Shown here: one piece after another, positions 46,125-55,572 of the stretch
Position numbering within the stretch: position 1 is the first letter of the stretch
Layout of the letters: the number at the start of each line of letters is the position of its first letter
Assembly (NCBI RefSeq): GCF_024129865.1
Contig: NZ_JAMYFE010000052.1
Span: 101,456-165,455, forward strand
Length of the DNA: 64,000 nt
Direction: 5' to 3'
Source: Stieleria tagensis
GTDB taxonomy: Bacteria > Planctomycetota > Planctomycetia > Pirellulales > Pirellulaceae
Notes under the pieces: generated by a model
What the model saw: only the letters and a program-made list of their open reading frames with translations
Databases searched by the model: none
What the model was told of the DNA's origin: nothing
Translations under genes and position numbers: made by a program

Positions 46125-46709
46125 GTGACTCGAATATTAATCACTGCATTCGAACCGTATGAGCGTTGGAAAGAAAATGCGAGCTGGTCCGCACTGGTCG
46201 ATTTGACCAGCTGGTACGAGGGCGATTTGGAGATCGTAACCCGACGCTACCCGGTTGATCTTTCCAAGTTGAAGGACCAGCTGCAGCAGGACCTTGCCCA
46301 CGACTTTGACTTCGCGATTCACCTTGGCCAGTCGCCAGGAACAGCTGTCGTCAAACTGGAGACGGTGGGACTGAACATGCGAACCAATGGCGATCCGCTG
46401 TTGACCGACGCACCGGCTGCGTACCGGTCAATCCTGGATCTAGAGGGTTGCTTGGAACGCTTGTTGGCGGCCGGAGTGCCGGCACAAATTTCGCACCATG
46501 CCGGAACCTATCTGTGCAACGCGGCTCTTTTCTTCAGCCAACATTATTCAGAAATGATGGGGCGACGAACACAGAGCGTGTTCATTCATCTGCCGTTGAT
46601 GCCTGCACAGGTGGCTGCTGAACAATCGTTACTGGCCAGCATGAGCACTCCGATGCAGAGTGCGGCGATTGCTATCGTGGCGGAACACTTGGCCGCAGCC
46701 GGTTCCTAA
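46125..46709 (+). CDS. pcp: Pyroglutamyl-peptidase I (C15 family)
   Basis: A 194-residue cysteine peptidase that removes N-terminal pyroglutamate from peptides. I prefer the GTG at 46125 (protein begins V/M-T-R-I-L-I-T-A-F-E-P-Y), because family members start at this point; the frame extends to 46083. The catalytic Glu is in KLETVGLN (about residue 77), the Cys in HAGTYLCNAALF (about 132) and the His in SVFIHLPLMP (about 157). The usual F-E-P-F segment is F-E-P-Y. It is cytosolic. It converges with the small gene at 46723. Confidence 0.88.
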   Translation: MTRILITAFEPYERWKENASWSALVDLTSWYEGDLEIVTRRYPVDLSKLKDQLQQDLAHDFDFAIHLGQSPGTAVVKLETVGLNMRTNGDPLLTDAPAAYRSILDLEGCLERLLAAGVPAQISHHAGTYLCNAALFFSQHYSEMMGRRTQSVFIHLPLMPAQVAAEQSLLASMSTPMQSAAIAIVAEHLAAAGS

Positions 46710-46722
46710 ACGCCCCGCAGAA

Positions 46723-46920
46723 CTAGAATGCCCGCGTCAAAACCGATTCCGCAGTTTCTTCGCTGCGGCGTGCGGTCGGCAGGTTTTTACTACTAAAAGG
46801 CATCATCGATGCGGCGGGAAGAAAAAATGCTTTGATGTCGGGGTGACGTGCGTTGGACATTGAACCAACCGCCACCACCGTGCCATCTGCCAACTCGAGA
46901 GTAAAGTCGCAGTTCTTCAT
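46723..46920 (-). CDS. Small unknown protein (65 residues)
   Basis: A 65-residue protein beginning MKNCDFTLELADGTVVAVG. The ATG at 46920 has an AGGAAA ribosome-binding site about 9 bases upstream, better than the earlier ATG at 47031. The first 30 residues look like a beta-hairpin; the rest is Ser/Ala-rich and less ordered. It is 13 bases from the convergent pcp stop. I do not recognise it; the call rests on the start signal and protein-like composition. Confidence 0.45.
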   Translation of the reverse strand: MKNCDFTLELADGTVVAVGSMSNARHPDIKAFFLPAASMMPFSSKNLPTARRSEETAESVLTRAF

Positions 46921-47184
46921 TGAAAACTTTCCTGCGTGCTTTGAGGAATAAAAACAATCATTCGGAGGGTCTCGAAAAATCGGAATCGTAAAAGATCCCC
47001 TCGCTCCATGAAGTAACGCGGCAGATCTCATGAAGTCCGCACAGAATCCAAATCTTTTTCTAAAATTGCCACGCAGTTGTTTTCAGCCACTGAACATCCA
47101 TCGACCCACGACGGGATCGGTCAGCGACTGCCGGTGGGCAACGGGCATCACGAATGCCGGCCTGTCGGCCAGCCGCCAGAAAGG

Positions 47185-48249
47185 CTATTCGTCCAGACCG
47201 TAGTCTTTGATTTTCTTGTGCAACGTGTTGCGATTCATTCCCAACCGCGTCGCCGCTCGGATCTGCACCCCGTTACAGGCCTGCAGGACCTGTAAGATCA
47301 GTTCCCGCTCGACACGTTCGACGACACTGCGGTGAACATCGGTGGCATCCGAATCCGATTGGCGGAGCCCCAGGTGCACCACCGACTTGGCCAACGTGTC
47401 AAAATCCACCGGACCGGCCGACTCCATCGAATCGATCACCAAGGGTTGGCGATCGGTGACGCACTCGGGCAAGAGGTCGACGGTCAACTCGTCCGTTTCG
47501 GCCATCACCACCGACCGTTCGACATAATTCTGCAGTTCACGGACATTGCCGGGCCAGTGGTAGTCCTGGAGAGCATCCATTGTTCCCGGGCCGATATGCG
47601 CCACGTAACGGTCGTTCAGTTCGTTGTAATGATCCAAGAAATGCGAGACGAGTGTGGGAATATCGTCACGGCGTTCTCGCAGTGGTGGAATCTCGATGGG
47701 GACAACGTTCAATCGCCAATAAAGGTCTTCGCGGAATCGACCGCTGCGAACTTCGCCCATCAGGTCACGGTTGCTGGCCGCAATCACCCGGACATCCGCG
47801 CTGTTGGTGCTGGTGTCACCGACGCGCTCGAATTCTTTTTCCTGCAGCACCCGCAGGAGTTTGACCTGCAAGGTCAGTGACGTGCTGTTGATTTCGTCCA
47901 GAAAAATTGTGCCACCGTGGGCGGCTTCGAATCGTCCGGTGCGATTGCTGACGGCGCCGGTGAAGGCACCGCGGACGTGTCCGAACAATTCACTCTCGAG
48001 CAAACTTTCGCTCAGTGCCCCGCAATTGACGCGGACAAACGGGCGGCCGCTACGATGGCTCAACTGGTGCACGGCACCGGCGATCAATTCCTTTCCGACG
48101 CCGGTTTCACCTAAAATCAGGACCGACGCATTGCTAACGGCGACCCGCCGAGTGATCCGATAGACCTCTCGCATCGCCGCGCAGTTGCCGATGATTCCCG
48201 GCAAGGCGTTGTCGTGGTTATTTATCGCGGAATTGCCAAGCATTGCCAT
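47185..48249 (-). CDS. Sigma-54 activator without a sensor domain
   Basis: A 354-residue bacterial enhancer-binding protein. The AAA+ domain starts almost at the N-terminus: Walker A GETGVGKE (about 46-53), the sigma-54 contact loop GAFTGA (about 94-99), Walker B GGTIFLDEI (about 111-119) and the Arg-finger region (about 170-180). The C-terminus is a Fis-type helix-turn-helix (RAATRLGMNRNTLHKKIK, about 332-349). There is no receiver, PAS or GAF domain, so activity must be controlled by another protein, expression or phosphorylation-independent means. It follows the HEAT-like/pseudo-receiver gene by 89 bases on the same strand. Confidence 0.92.
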   Translation of the reverse strand: MAMLGNSAINNHDNALPGIIGNCAAMREVYRITRRVAVSNASVLILGETGVGKELIAGAVHQLSHRSGRPFVRVNCGALSESLLESELFGHVRGAFTGAVSNRTGRFEAAHGGTIFLDEINSTSLTLQVKLLRVLQEKEFERVGDTSTNSADVRVIAASNRDLMGEVRSGRFREDLYWRLNVVPIEIPPLRERRDDIPTLVSHFLDHYNELNDRYVAHIGPGTMDALQDYHWPGNVRELQNYVERSVVMAETDELTVDLLPECVTDRQPLVIDSMESAGPVDFDTLAKSVVHLGLRQSDSDATDVHRSVVERVERELILQVLQACNGVQIRAATRLGMNRNTLHKKIKDYGLDE

Positions 48250-48338
48250 GAAGCGATCACGGTCACCAGAAGATTAAATGCTTACGAGCACAAGTGCGAA
48301 GTTAGCGTGTGCCGACTCATCCGGATACGGGGCACCCC

Positions 48339-50282
48339 CTAACGTGGCTGGGATTCGCCTTGTAACGCTGCTGTGCCCCGTCGTTGAAACGCTGCGCGAT
48401 CGGAGACCGAAAGCGGCGGCAGCCGGCGTTTGCTTTCGACTTCACGCAGAACCTCCGCCAGAGCGGCCGGGCTGCCCGGCAAGGGCACCATATAAACCCC
48501 GGGAGTGTCTTCACTAATCCAGCGATTCGATGTCGTTTCAATCTCGACCGTCTGCACGCTCTGGGGGCTATTGTCGTCGTCATTGAAGAACACGATCGGG
48601 ACTCGGCTGCCACGGGGCAGTCGGCGAATTCGGTCGACCAATTCGGGGGCAGCAACATCCGCGATCCGGATTTTACTAACGACCATCTGCACGTCACCGC
48701 CCTCGGCGATCGCGCGCTCGGCCTGCAAAGCCGAGCGGACCAGACGGACTTCATAACCCAATTGGCCGAGAATCGTTTCTTGACGAAGCGCAACGACCGG
48801 CCGGGTCTCCAACAAAATCGCCAGCGGACGGTTGTTCAAAGTCGCCATTTCAGACAGTGTTTTGCGGTAGTAGCTTGCGCCGGCAAAATCCGGTTGGATG
48901 ATGTTGGATTCCAGCAGGTCAGCGATCAGCTGCGCCGCTTCATAGCGCACTCGTGGATGGGCGTCACGCACCGCATCGACCAGATGCCCGAACCCGCCCT
49001 CGCCAGCTTGAAGCACCGCCTCGGCGATCGCATCAGACGTCTCCGCTTGCGTGTTGACCGAATCATCGAGCACGCGTAGCAACCCGATCGACGCCGGAAC
49101 GTCCTCCAGCGCCCGCGCGTCGGCCAGTGTCTTCAACAGTTCGTTGGTGCTAGCGAGATCGCGATAGGTTTGCCGGAATGCGGCCAACTGGTCTTCATCG
49201 CCCCAGTCCACGTCGACCATCACGCGATAGGCCAGATCGGCAGCCATGGCAGCGCGAGCGGTCGGTGGCGGCAGCGCCGTGATGCGATGCAATCGCTGGG
49301 CCGCGTCGTACGCATCTCGGTAGGCCAGATAAATGGCGGTGCTACGGTTTCCGGTGACACCGGTGCGATCGCCGTCGACCGACCAAATCGTCACCGGAGA
49401 CGCGTCGTTGGGGGTGTGCGCGGCGATCTGACGCAAGGTACTCAAACGCTTGCCCAGATAGCCGATCACGTCTGCTGTTTCCAGTGCTTGGTTGGCACCC
49501 AATTGCTGACGCGCGACATCTCGCTCCGACGCTGTCGCTTGCGGTGCCAGCGCAGAGGACAGCAGCGTGTCGAGCGCACTTTCTTCATCCAGCGTTGCAA
49601 TCGCAGCGAGTGATGCGGGACGCACTGCTTGATCGCCGTAGAGTGCCAGTTGCTGCAGTGCTTGTCGCCCACCGTCACCGAGAGCCTGAAGCGCTTGCAG
49701 GGCGCGAATCCGCTGTTTCCCGGATAAGCCTTGGGCAATCGCCGCGACCAACGTTTGAATCGCCGCATCACCGCCGCGCAACAATGTCCTGTTGGCCGAC
49801 AACAACACATCAACGTCCTCGGACTTCAATTGCTCGACGGCCTCGGAAAGTCGCTCAAGCGATTGATTGACCTGTTTTGCCGCCGCCGACATCTTGTTGA
49901 TTGCCGACTCGCTGGCAGGACTGATGTCGGGCTGCATCGAAATCCGCAGCAACAACTCGGGCCCGATGGTTCTAGCTGACTGGGCCAGTTCGGCGGGATC
50001 ATCCACCGCATCTAACTTTGCCAGCCAACGATCCACTTGCGGCCATGCTTTCAATCGCGCCAACGATTGAATCGCTTGCGCTCGATAGGTGCCACCGCGA
50101 GAGGCTGTCGATTCGAGCTGGCGGATCAATTCATCCGCTTCGGGCGGCGGCTGATCTGTCTGGACGGCCGCCGGCGGGTCCGGAAACTGGGCGTCAGAGT
50201 CAACGGCGGCCAGGCCTGTGATGGCCAGCACTGCCGGCGCAGCGATCAAGATGCGAAATCGCATGGATTTCATCGGGGGCAA
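48339..50282 (-). CDS. Exported HEAT-like helical repeat protein with a pseudo-receiver domain
   Basis: A 647-residue protein (starts at residues 5 or 7 are equally possible) with a signal peptide (about 8-31). Most of it is alpha-helical and Ala/Leu-rich with HEAT-like repeats, such as GGDAAIQTLVAAIAQGL near 170 and EGGFGHLVDAVRDAHPRVR near 430. Near residues 490-570 a beta-alpha pattern resembles a response-regulator receiver domain (PLAILLETRPVVALRQE, then VQMVVSKIRIADV). The phospho-accepting Asp position is Ser536. If exported, it cannot be a standard cytosolic regulator. It precedes the sigma-54 activator gene. Confidence 0.65.
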   Translation of the reverse strand: MPPMKSMRFRILIAAPAVLAITGLAAVDSDAQFPDPPAAVQTDQPPPEADELIRQLESTASRGGTYRAQAIQSLARLKAWPQVDRWLAKLDAVDDPAELAQSARTIGPELLLRISMQPDISPASESAINKMSAAAKQVNQSLERLSEAVEQLKSEDVDVLLSANRTLLRGGDAAIQTLVAAIAQGLSGKQRIRALQALQALGDGGRQALQQLALYGDQAVRPASLAAIATLDEESALDTLLSSALAPQATASERDVARQQLGANQALETADVIGYLGKRLSTLRQIAAHTPNDASPVTIWSVDGDRTGVTGNRSTAIYLAYRDAYDAAQRLHRITALPPPTARAAMAADLAYRVMVDVDWGDEDQLAAFRQTYRDLASTNELLKTLADARALEDVPASIGLLRVLDDSVNTQAETSDAIAEAVLQAGEGGFGHLVDAVRDAHPRVRYEAAQLIADLLESNIIQPDFAGASYYRKTLSEMATLNNRPLAILLETRPVVALRQETILGQLGYEVRLVRSALQAERAIAEGGDVQMVVSKIRIADVAAPELVDRIRRLPRGSRVPIVFFNDDDNSPQSVQTVEIETTSNRWISEDTPGVYMVPLPGSPAALAEVLREVESKRRLPPLSVSDRAAFQRRGTAALQGESQPR

Positions 50283-50406
50283 TAGGATGAAGAAGCAATC
50301 GGATGATGCCGTATCTTAGTCCGCGCGGGACCATTTTGCGCCGGGTCATTGCCGATCCCAACGCTGACAATCTGCCGAGGCGCGACACAATCCGAACTCC
50401 GCCGTC

Positions 50407-50898
50407 CTAAAACCCGGCCGGTGTGTCATCGAGAACCTGTTGCGACTCCTTCAGGTATTGCCACTGGACACTCCCTTTGGCAAACGGTTTCCCTGCGGAT
50501 TGCTGCTGCATCTTGGCGGCCACCTGCCGGCGGTTCTGCATGCTCTGGTCCCACGCTTTGCGGCGTTCGGTTTCACTGGGCACGCTGTTTTTGCTGCGGT
50601 TCTTTTCACGGTACTTGCGGTGCAACTCTCGATCAATCGAGCGAATGTACGCGACATATTCATCCGAATTCATTTGCGCGGTCGGTCCCAACGATGTCAG
50701 TTCGGCCGCAGGCAGTTTGTTGACCGGTGCGCTGCCCGATAACGAACCGCTACGAAAGGGCATTGTGAATGCCCAACAGATCAGCGCACCCGAAAACACG
50801 AACGATCCCAAAATGCCGTAAAAAGCCCACTTGCTGCGGCGCCGTGCCGCTTGGCGCTCGCTAGGTCGAGTGGTTGGAGCGCGTCGATTGTTGGTCAT
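50407..50898 (-). CDS. Small single-helix membrane protein, unrecognised
   Basis: A 163-residue protein with a basic N-terminus (about 1-23), one membrane helix (about 25-46, FYGILGSFVFSGALICWAF) and a hydrophilic, Arg/Lys/Gln-rich remainder, probably helical. I do not recognise the family. It lies 27 bases after the TadG-like gene and 124 bases before the HEAT-like gene on the same strand. Confidence 0.6.
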   Translation of the reverse strand: MTNNRRAPTTRPSERQAARRRSKWAFYGILGSFVFSGALICWAFTMPFRSGSLSGSAPVNKLPAAELTSLGPTAQMNSDEYVAYIRSIDRELHRKYREKNRSKNSVPSETERRKAWDQSMQNRRQVAAKMQQQSAGKPFAKGSVQWQYLKESQQVLDDTPAGF

Positions 50899-50925
50899 GA
50901 TGCATGCTAAGGATGAAAGAAGAAT

Positions 50926-52215
50926 CTATTTGGTCAGAATGGTCGGCAGGTTATTGGCGATCTCGCGGAAGATGCGAACCAAATCGTCTCCGGTTGCTGC
51001 GTGATAGTGATTTCCGCCTCCGATGGTAGCGACCTCTTGCATGTCTTGCTGGTTGGCCCCGGCACCAAAGGTGACTGTGTGGATGGTCAAGTCATAGCCG
51101 TTCATCAGATTCCGTGCGATATCCTGTGCCCAGGGCGTTTGGTTCTGCATTCCATCGGTCATCACCACCATCGTCTTGGCGGCAAACGGCCGGGCGCGTG
51201 AATCCAGCAGTCCCAAAATCCCTTCACGCATCCCTTTGCCGATTGCGGTGTTGCCGCCGGTATTGAGCTGGTCCACTTTGCTGCGAATGACATCAAAGTC
51301 AGTCTCTAGCAATGTGTCGAGCGTTGCACTGCTGGAATAGCTTGCCAAGGAAACTTGTTCCTCTTGGCTGGTGACTTCCAAGACGTCTAGGAATGCGTTG
51401 ACCGCAACGACAAGGTCTTGCCAAGCGTTGGTCGGCGGCGTTCCTTTGTTAAAGTAATTTTCATACATGTATTGCTGATAGGTGACACTATCGTTGCCGT
51501 TGGCATAGTAATAACTGGTGTCGCCATTGCTGTTGGTGCTGCTGCTCAGTTCCCCTTGAGAAACCGCAAAATCCATGGCTTCGGTGGAGAACGGATCTTC
51601 ACCACGGCGCCAACGAAAATTGATGTCGTCCATCGATCCGGAGCGATCCAAAATCAACGAGATATCTCGGTCAACTTGCATCGCGACCGCATCGGATTGC
51701 GTTTCGAAATCGTTGGTGTTCAACAGCCCTGGAATGATCAATGGAACATTTCCCGAAAGCGAACCATCGAGTCGCAATCCATGCACACGAACGGCACTGG
51801 CGATTTCTCCATTTCTCACGTCACCCGTGGGGATTTTGGTGAACGCATAACGTCCATTTCGGCCATCGGGCTGAGTGGTTTTGCCGAATTCAATTTCGCC
51901 ATCGTCATCGCCTGATCGCAGGCGGAGCGGATCTCCATAGACTTGGTTCAGCGCGGCAGTGGTGACCGCAGCATCAATCGCTGAGTCGACGGTTTGAATC
52001 TCGCTAAACGTCCGGCCTGCGGCACGCGCCGCCGCATCGGTTGCGATCATGAGTTCGGTGCGGGTCAATTGCATGTGCGCCGCATTGATCGCAAACGCTG
52101 CCAGAATCGCTAGTACAGGTAACACGATGGCGGTCATCGCCATCACGGTTCCGCGGCGACGTATGGGTGTCACGTGCGGTTTTCGGCTGCTGATCTGTTT
52201 GGTTTGAAGGTTCAT
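50926..52215 (-). CDS. TadG-like protein with VWA domain
   Basis: About 429 residues from the ATG at 52215 (the frame is open to 52248). The N-terminus has the Tad pilin-like helix (GTVMAMTAIVLPVLAILAAFAINAAHMQL, split around residues 20-48). The middle VWA domain has the metal-site motif D-R-S-G-S-M and the later VVMTDGMQNQ segment. TadG proteins are pseudopilin-related envelope proteins of the Flp/Tad system. Upstream on the same strand are two TadE-like genes. No TadA ATPase, CpaA peptidase or secretin gene is present, so this is a minor-pilin module only. Confidence 0.82.
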   Translation of the reverse strand: MNLQTKQISSRKPHVTPIRRRGTVMAMTAIVLPVLAILAAFAINAAHMQLTRTELMIATDAAARAAGRTFSEIQTVDSAIDAAVTTAALNQVYGDPLRLRSGDDDGEIEFGKTTQPDGRNGRYAFTKIPTGDVRNGEIASAVRVHGLRLDGSLSGNVPLIIPGLLNTNDFETQSDAVAMQVDRDISLILDRSGSMDDINFRWRRGEDPFSTEAMDFAVSQGELSSSTNSNGDTSYYYANGNDSVTYQQYMYENYFNKGTPPTNAWQDLVVAVNAFLDVLEVTSQEEQVSLASYSSSATLDTLLETDFDVIRSKVDQLNTGGNTAIGKGMREGILGLLDSRARPFAAKTMVVMTDGMQNQTPWAQDIARNLMNGYDLTIHTVTFGAGANQQDMQEVATIGGGNHYHAATGDDLVRIFREIANNLPTILTK

Positions 52216-52273
52216 GATGTAACTCACAGAGGAATAACCACTCAACAACGGTGAAAGAGAATTCGGCTAGGGG

Positions 52274-52729
52274 TTATTGTTGGTAATAACCGTCGTAACG
52301 TTCGGTGCGCATTCGAGCCACAGATTGGATGGTTGCATTGGGCAAGAACATCGGTGCAAACAAAGCGATTTCGTCAAAGTTGACGGTGATCGTCACTTCC
52401 ACCTCTGGAATGTCATCGCCCAGTTCTCCGACCTCTACCTGATAGCCGTTGGAAACAACCATGCCCATTACATCGTCGGCCACCGCAACGGCTTCGTCCT
52501 CGGTGGCACCGGGCACCATCGCATGCCGGGCGGCAAAGTAGGCGGCATCCTGTGCCAGGTTGCGAATCATGTTCATCCGTGCAAATTCCATGCAGGTGAA
52601 AATCAAAACGAAAAAGACATTGGCACAGATCGCGAATTCAACGGCGGCTGCACCACGTCGCGCCAGGCCGTCCCCGCGTTTCAGTCGCCGATCCGTGGTC
52701 CGCCGATTGCGTTTGTTTATTCGTTGCAT
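52274..52729 (-). CDS. TadE-like pseudopilin
   Basis: A 151-residue protein. A basic N-terminus precedes the TadE-like helix (RGAAAVEFAICANVFFVLIFTCMEFAR, split around residues 25-51), with the typical R-G-x-A-x-V-E-F-A start. The remainder is a small beta-rich domain. TadE proteins are pseudopilins processed by a prepilin peptidase. It lies 25 bases upstream of the TadG-like frame and 37 bases after another TadE-like gene, so these three are probably co-transcribed. Confidence 0.85.
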   Translation of the reverse strand: MQRINKRNRRTTDRRLKRGDGLARRGAAAVEFAICANVFFVLIFTCMEFARMNMIRNLAQDAAYFAARHAMVPGATEDEAVAVADDVMGMVVSNGYQVEVGELGDDIPEVEVTITVNFDEIALFAPMFLPNATIQSVARMRTERYDGYYQQ

Positions 52730-52766
52730 GGGAGTGTTGTTTCAATGCGATTAGAAAGCGGTCCGA

Positions 52767-53225
52767 TCAGTTGACATCCAGATTGCGGAATTCTTTCCGC
52801 ATCGTCACTTCGGCCGAAAGATTGATGCCGGAAAACATTGCCGATGGGATCAACAGGTTTCCATCACAGGGAACTGTGACCGTCGTCGTGACGTTTTCCA
52901 GCGTGTCGGCAGTGACGAAATCGGGTGATCCGAATGCACAGGGGTTGCCGGTGTAGCGAATGTTTCGGTCATCCAGAAACTCTTGCACACGTGCAACCAC
53001 GTCGGCGTTGGTTTGGTCGCGTCCGACTCCGCGGCGTGCGCCCTCGTAGGCCGCTAGCGCAATGGATTCTTTTAGAAACAACATCGAACACAGGTCGATG
53101 GTTCCGATCGTCAGTGCGATCAATGCCGGCAAGCAGATCGCGAACTCGACGGTCGCCACACCTTTGCGCTGGCTCGATCGATTTCGGCGGCGTAGCCGTC
53201 CGGCTGGGCGATTGAAAAGAAACAT
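52767..53225 (-). CDS. TadE-like pseudopilin (first of the set)
   Basis: About 152 residues from the ATG at 53225; the open frame extends to 53306 but the N-terminus from 53225 (basic, then RKGVATVEFAICLPALIALTIG) matches the family. The helix is followed by a Cys-containing beta domain (NIRYTGNPCAFGS and VTVPCDGNL). It leads the minus-strand TadE-TadE-TadG set. The 224-base gap upstream, to the manC stop, probably holds their promoter. Confidence 0.82.
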   Translation of the reverse strand: MFLFNRPAGRLRRRNRSSQRKGVATVEFAICLPALIALTIGTIDLCSMLFLKESIALAAYEGARRGVGRDQTNADVVARVQEFLDDRNIRYTGNPCAFGSPDFVTADTLENVTTTVTVPCDGNLLIPSAMFSGINLSAEVTMRKEFRNLDVN

Positions 53226-53449
53226 GACAACTTGCTGTAGATTGAACGAACAATTGGTCTCCCGATGTGGGAAACCTAGCTCGAAAACCTGTTGTCTGTC
53301 GGGCAATTGCCGCCGCTGAAACCGTAAAATTCAGCAAGATTCCTCGGCCAATTCGCTTGTCCACCCACTCCTTGGCGGTGCAGTGTTGCCGTCACACCAC
53401 GGCACCACGGGGCGGCGGTACAGCCCGCTCAACGCCGGTGGCGAAAACG

Positions 53450-54562
53450 CTACAAGCAGTCGGTGCTGCCGCTTTCTTGAATGCGTTTGACGGCTTCGCG
53501 CACGCGTTCTTCCGATGACTTGGGCGCCACCAGCGTGGCGTCTTTGGTTTGCACCACAATCAAATCATCAATATCGATCGTCACAATCGTGTGCTGTGGA
53601 TCGCCGAAGATGATCGAGCCTGTGGTGTCGATTCCGATGTGTTTGCCGACCACCGTGTTGCCGTTGGAATCGGATTCGTGCAACCGACCCAGCGATTGCC
53701 AACTGCCAACATCATCCCACTCAAACGGTGCTTCGATCACCGCGACGTTGGGATAGGATTCCATCACCGCATAGTCGATCGATGTGCCTTCGATGGCCGA
53801 AAACTCGCGTTCCAAGACATCCTGGTAGTCGGGCCGGCCGATCGCATTGGCGATGGTTTCGATATGCGCGTACATCTGTGGCTGGTTGGTTTTCAAGGCT
53901 TCCAGAATCGTCGACGCGCGCCACAGAAAGATGCCACTGTTCCAATAGAAATCGCCCGACTCTAAATAGTGCTGCGCCGTCGTTTGATCCGGTTTTTCCT
54001 TGAACTGTGCGACGGCATAGGCGTTGACCGAATCGGTCTGGCCAGGCCCCGTCTGCCCAGAGTCATTGCCCGCCGGCAGCGGGGCGCCGCGCTGGATGTA
54101 TCCAAATGATTCCGCCGGGTAGGTCGGTTTGATGCCAAAGGTCACGATTCGAGTGGGATCCTGCAGCACCAACTGGTGTGCCGCCTCGATGGCTTGGCAA
54201 AACTGCTGATCGGTGCCGATCACATGATCCGAGGGCATCACTGCCATCACCGCATCGGGATCTTGATGATGCACCAGCGCCGCTGCCAATCCGATGCAAG
54301 GCGCGGTGTCACGTTTGGCCGGTTCGCCGACCAGGTTGGCCGGCGGATGATTCGGCAATTGCTGAGCGATCGGGGCCACCAAAATCTGATTGGTGATGAC
54401 CAACTGATTTTCGACCGGGACCAGTTCGGCGAGCCGATCACTGGTGGCCTGGATCATGGTCCGCGATCCCGACAGGGACAACAACTGTTTGGGCTGCAGC
54501 TTGCGACTTGCCGGCCAAAACCGGGTTCCACTTCCGCCAGCCATGATCACTGCATACAGCAT
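53450..54562 (-). CDS. manC: Mannose-1-phosphate guanylyltransferase
   Basis: A 370-residue sugar-nucleotide pyrophosphorylase making GDP-mannose for surface polysaccharides. I chose the ATG at 54562 because it places the signature near the N-terminus: MAGGSGTRFWPASRK (about 7-21). QLLSLSGSRTM, VMPSDHVIG (about 110-118), IFLWRASTI (about 215) and SIDYAVMES (about 262-270) are also family landmarks. There is no C-terminal cupin isomerase domain, so this is the single-function type. It lies upstream of the TadE genes on the same strand but with a large gap. Confidence 0.92.
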   Translation of the reverse strand: MLYAVIMAGGSGTRFWPASRKLQPKQLLSLSGSRTMIQATSDRLAELVPVENQLVITNQILVAPIAQQLPNHPPANLVGEPAKRDTAPCIGLAAALVHHQDPDAVMAVMPSDHVIGTDQQFCQAIEAAHQLVLQDPTRIVTFGIKPTYPAESFGYIQRGAPLPAGNDSGQTGPGQTDSVNAYAVAQFKEKPDQTTAQHYLESGDFYWNSGIFLWRASTILEALKTNQPQMYAHIETIANAIGRPDYQDVLEREFSAIEGTSIDYAVMESYPNVAVIEAPFEWDDVGSWQSLGRLHESDSNGNTVVGKHIGIDTTGSIIFGDPQHTIVTIDIDDLIVVQTKDATLVAPKSSEERVREAVKRIQESGSTDCL

Positions 54563-54642
54563 TTTCAATCTACTTGAGTCGTGTAACGAAGCTTCACGCC
54601 CAACGTAGCGGATCACCTAGGTTGTGATAAGCGGGATGCAGG

Positions 54643-55428
54643 TCAGGGCGACGAAGCCCAAAAATCCAACACGCGTACTTTTTCTAGCACCGGTTTGAGA
54701 ACATCGACAAACGCCTGGTGGGCCGGGTGCGGCAGATAGGCTTGGCGGCCCGCTTCACTGTCAAAGGTGACCAAGAAACAATGGGTGAATCCGGCGTCGT
54801 GTTTTTCTGGGCTGTTATTGATCCCCCATTCAAACGCGCGAATCGTGTCGATCTTGCTGGGCAATGCGGCAAACGCCTGTTCGACTTTTTGAACCTGTGC
54901 CGGATCGGCATCTTCCTTGAACTGAAAGAACACCGCGTGCTGCAACGGTTTTTCGACCTTGGGCTGCTTGGGGTCACCCCAATAATCGACGACAAAAACG
55001 GATTTCATGTGCGGGCGCAAGACATCGCCAAACGCTTTGTGCGCCGGATGCGGCAAATACTCCGCCCGCCCTGCTTCATCGGCGAACGTCAACAAAAAGC
55101 AATGGGTGAATCCGTCATCAAGCCCCTCGGGACTGTTGTTGACCCCGTGTTGGAACCCGATGATCGAATCAATTTTTTCGGGCAAGGCAGCAAAGGCATC
55201 CACGACGCCCTGAATGTCGGACTCGCTGGAAGATTTTTTGAATGAGAAAAACACGGCGTGACGCAACATTCCACTTCCTTGATTGGGTGACGCCTGATCC
55301 GGTTTGGTCTCCGCCGCGGCGGTCGTCTGATCGGCCGCCGACGGGGAATCCTCGGCAGTTTCCTGGGCACCACATCCCAGTTGAGCAATCAGCAGGGCGC
55401 AGCCCACGGCGAGTTGAAATCGAAGCAT
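54643..55428 (-). CDS. Lipoprotein with two Dabb (stress-responsive A/B barrel) domains
   Basis: A 261-residue protein with a lipoprotein signal peptide (lipobox Q-L-G-C, Cys19). Two related Dabb domains follow: the first begins LRHAVFFSFKKSSSE (about 54-68), the second LQHAVFFQFKEDADPA (about 162-177). Each contains a GINNSPE/GVNNSPE block and a DDGFTHC/DAGFTHC block followed by an aromatic strand and YLPHPAH. The fold is a ferredoxin-like dimer; the duplicated form would make a pseudo-dimer. Function is not established for planctomycete members. Confidence 0.85.
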   Translation of the reverse strand: MLRFQLAVGCALLIAQLGCGAQETAEDSPSAADQTTAAAETKPDQASPNQGSGMLRHAVFFSFKKSSSESDIQGVVDAFAALPEKIDSIIGFQHGVNNSPEGLDDGFTHCFLLTFADEAGRAEYLPHPAHKAFGDVLRPHMKSVFVVDYWGDPKQPKVEKPLQHAVFFQFKEDADPAQVQKVEQAFAALPSKIDTIRAFEWGINNSPEKHDAGFTHCFLVTFDSEAGRQAYLPHPAHQAFVDVLKPVLEKVRVLDFWASSP

Positions 55429-55572
55429 ATCAGCAGACCTAATGGAGACAGAATTGGATGCCGCAGGGCCGCAGCGGATGAATCACAGTGTACATCAGCG
55501 ACCCGCTGATCGACCCATTCTGTGACCAGAATTTGAACGAATCCGGGTCGGGCTACGCCGCTCGCTCTGTCG

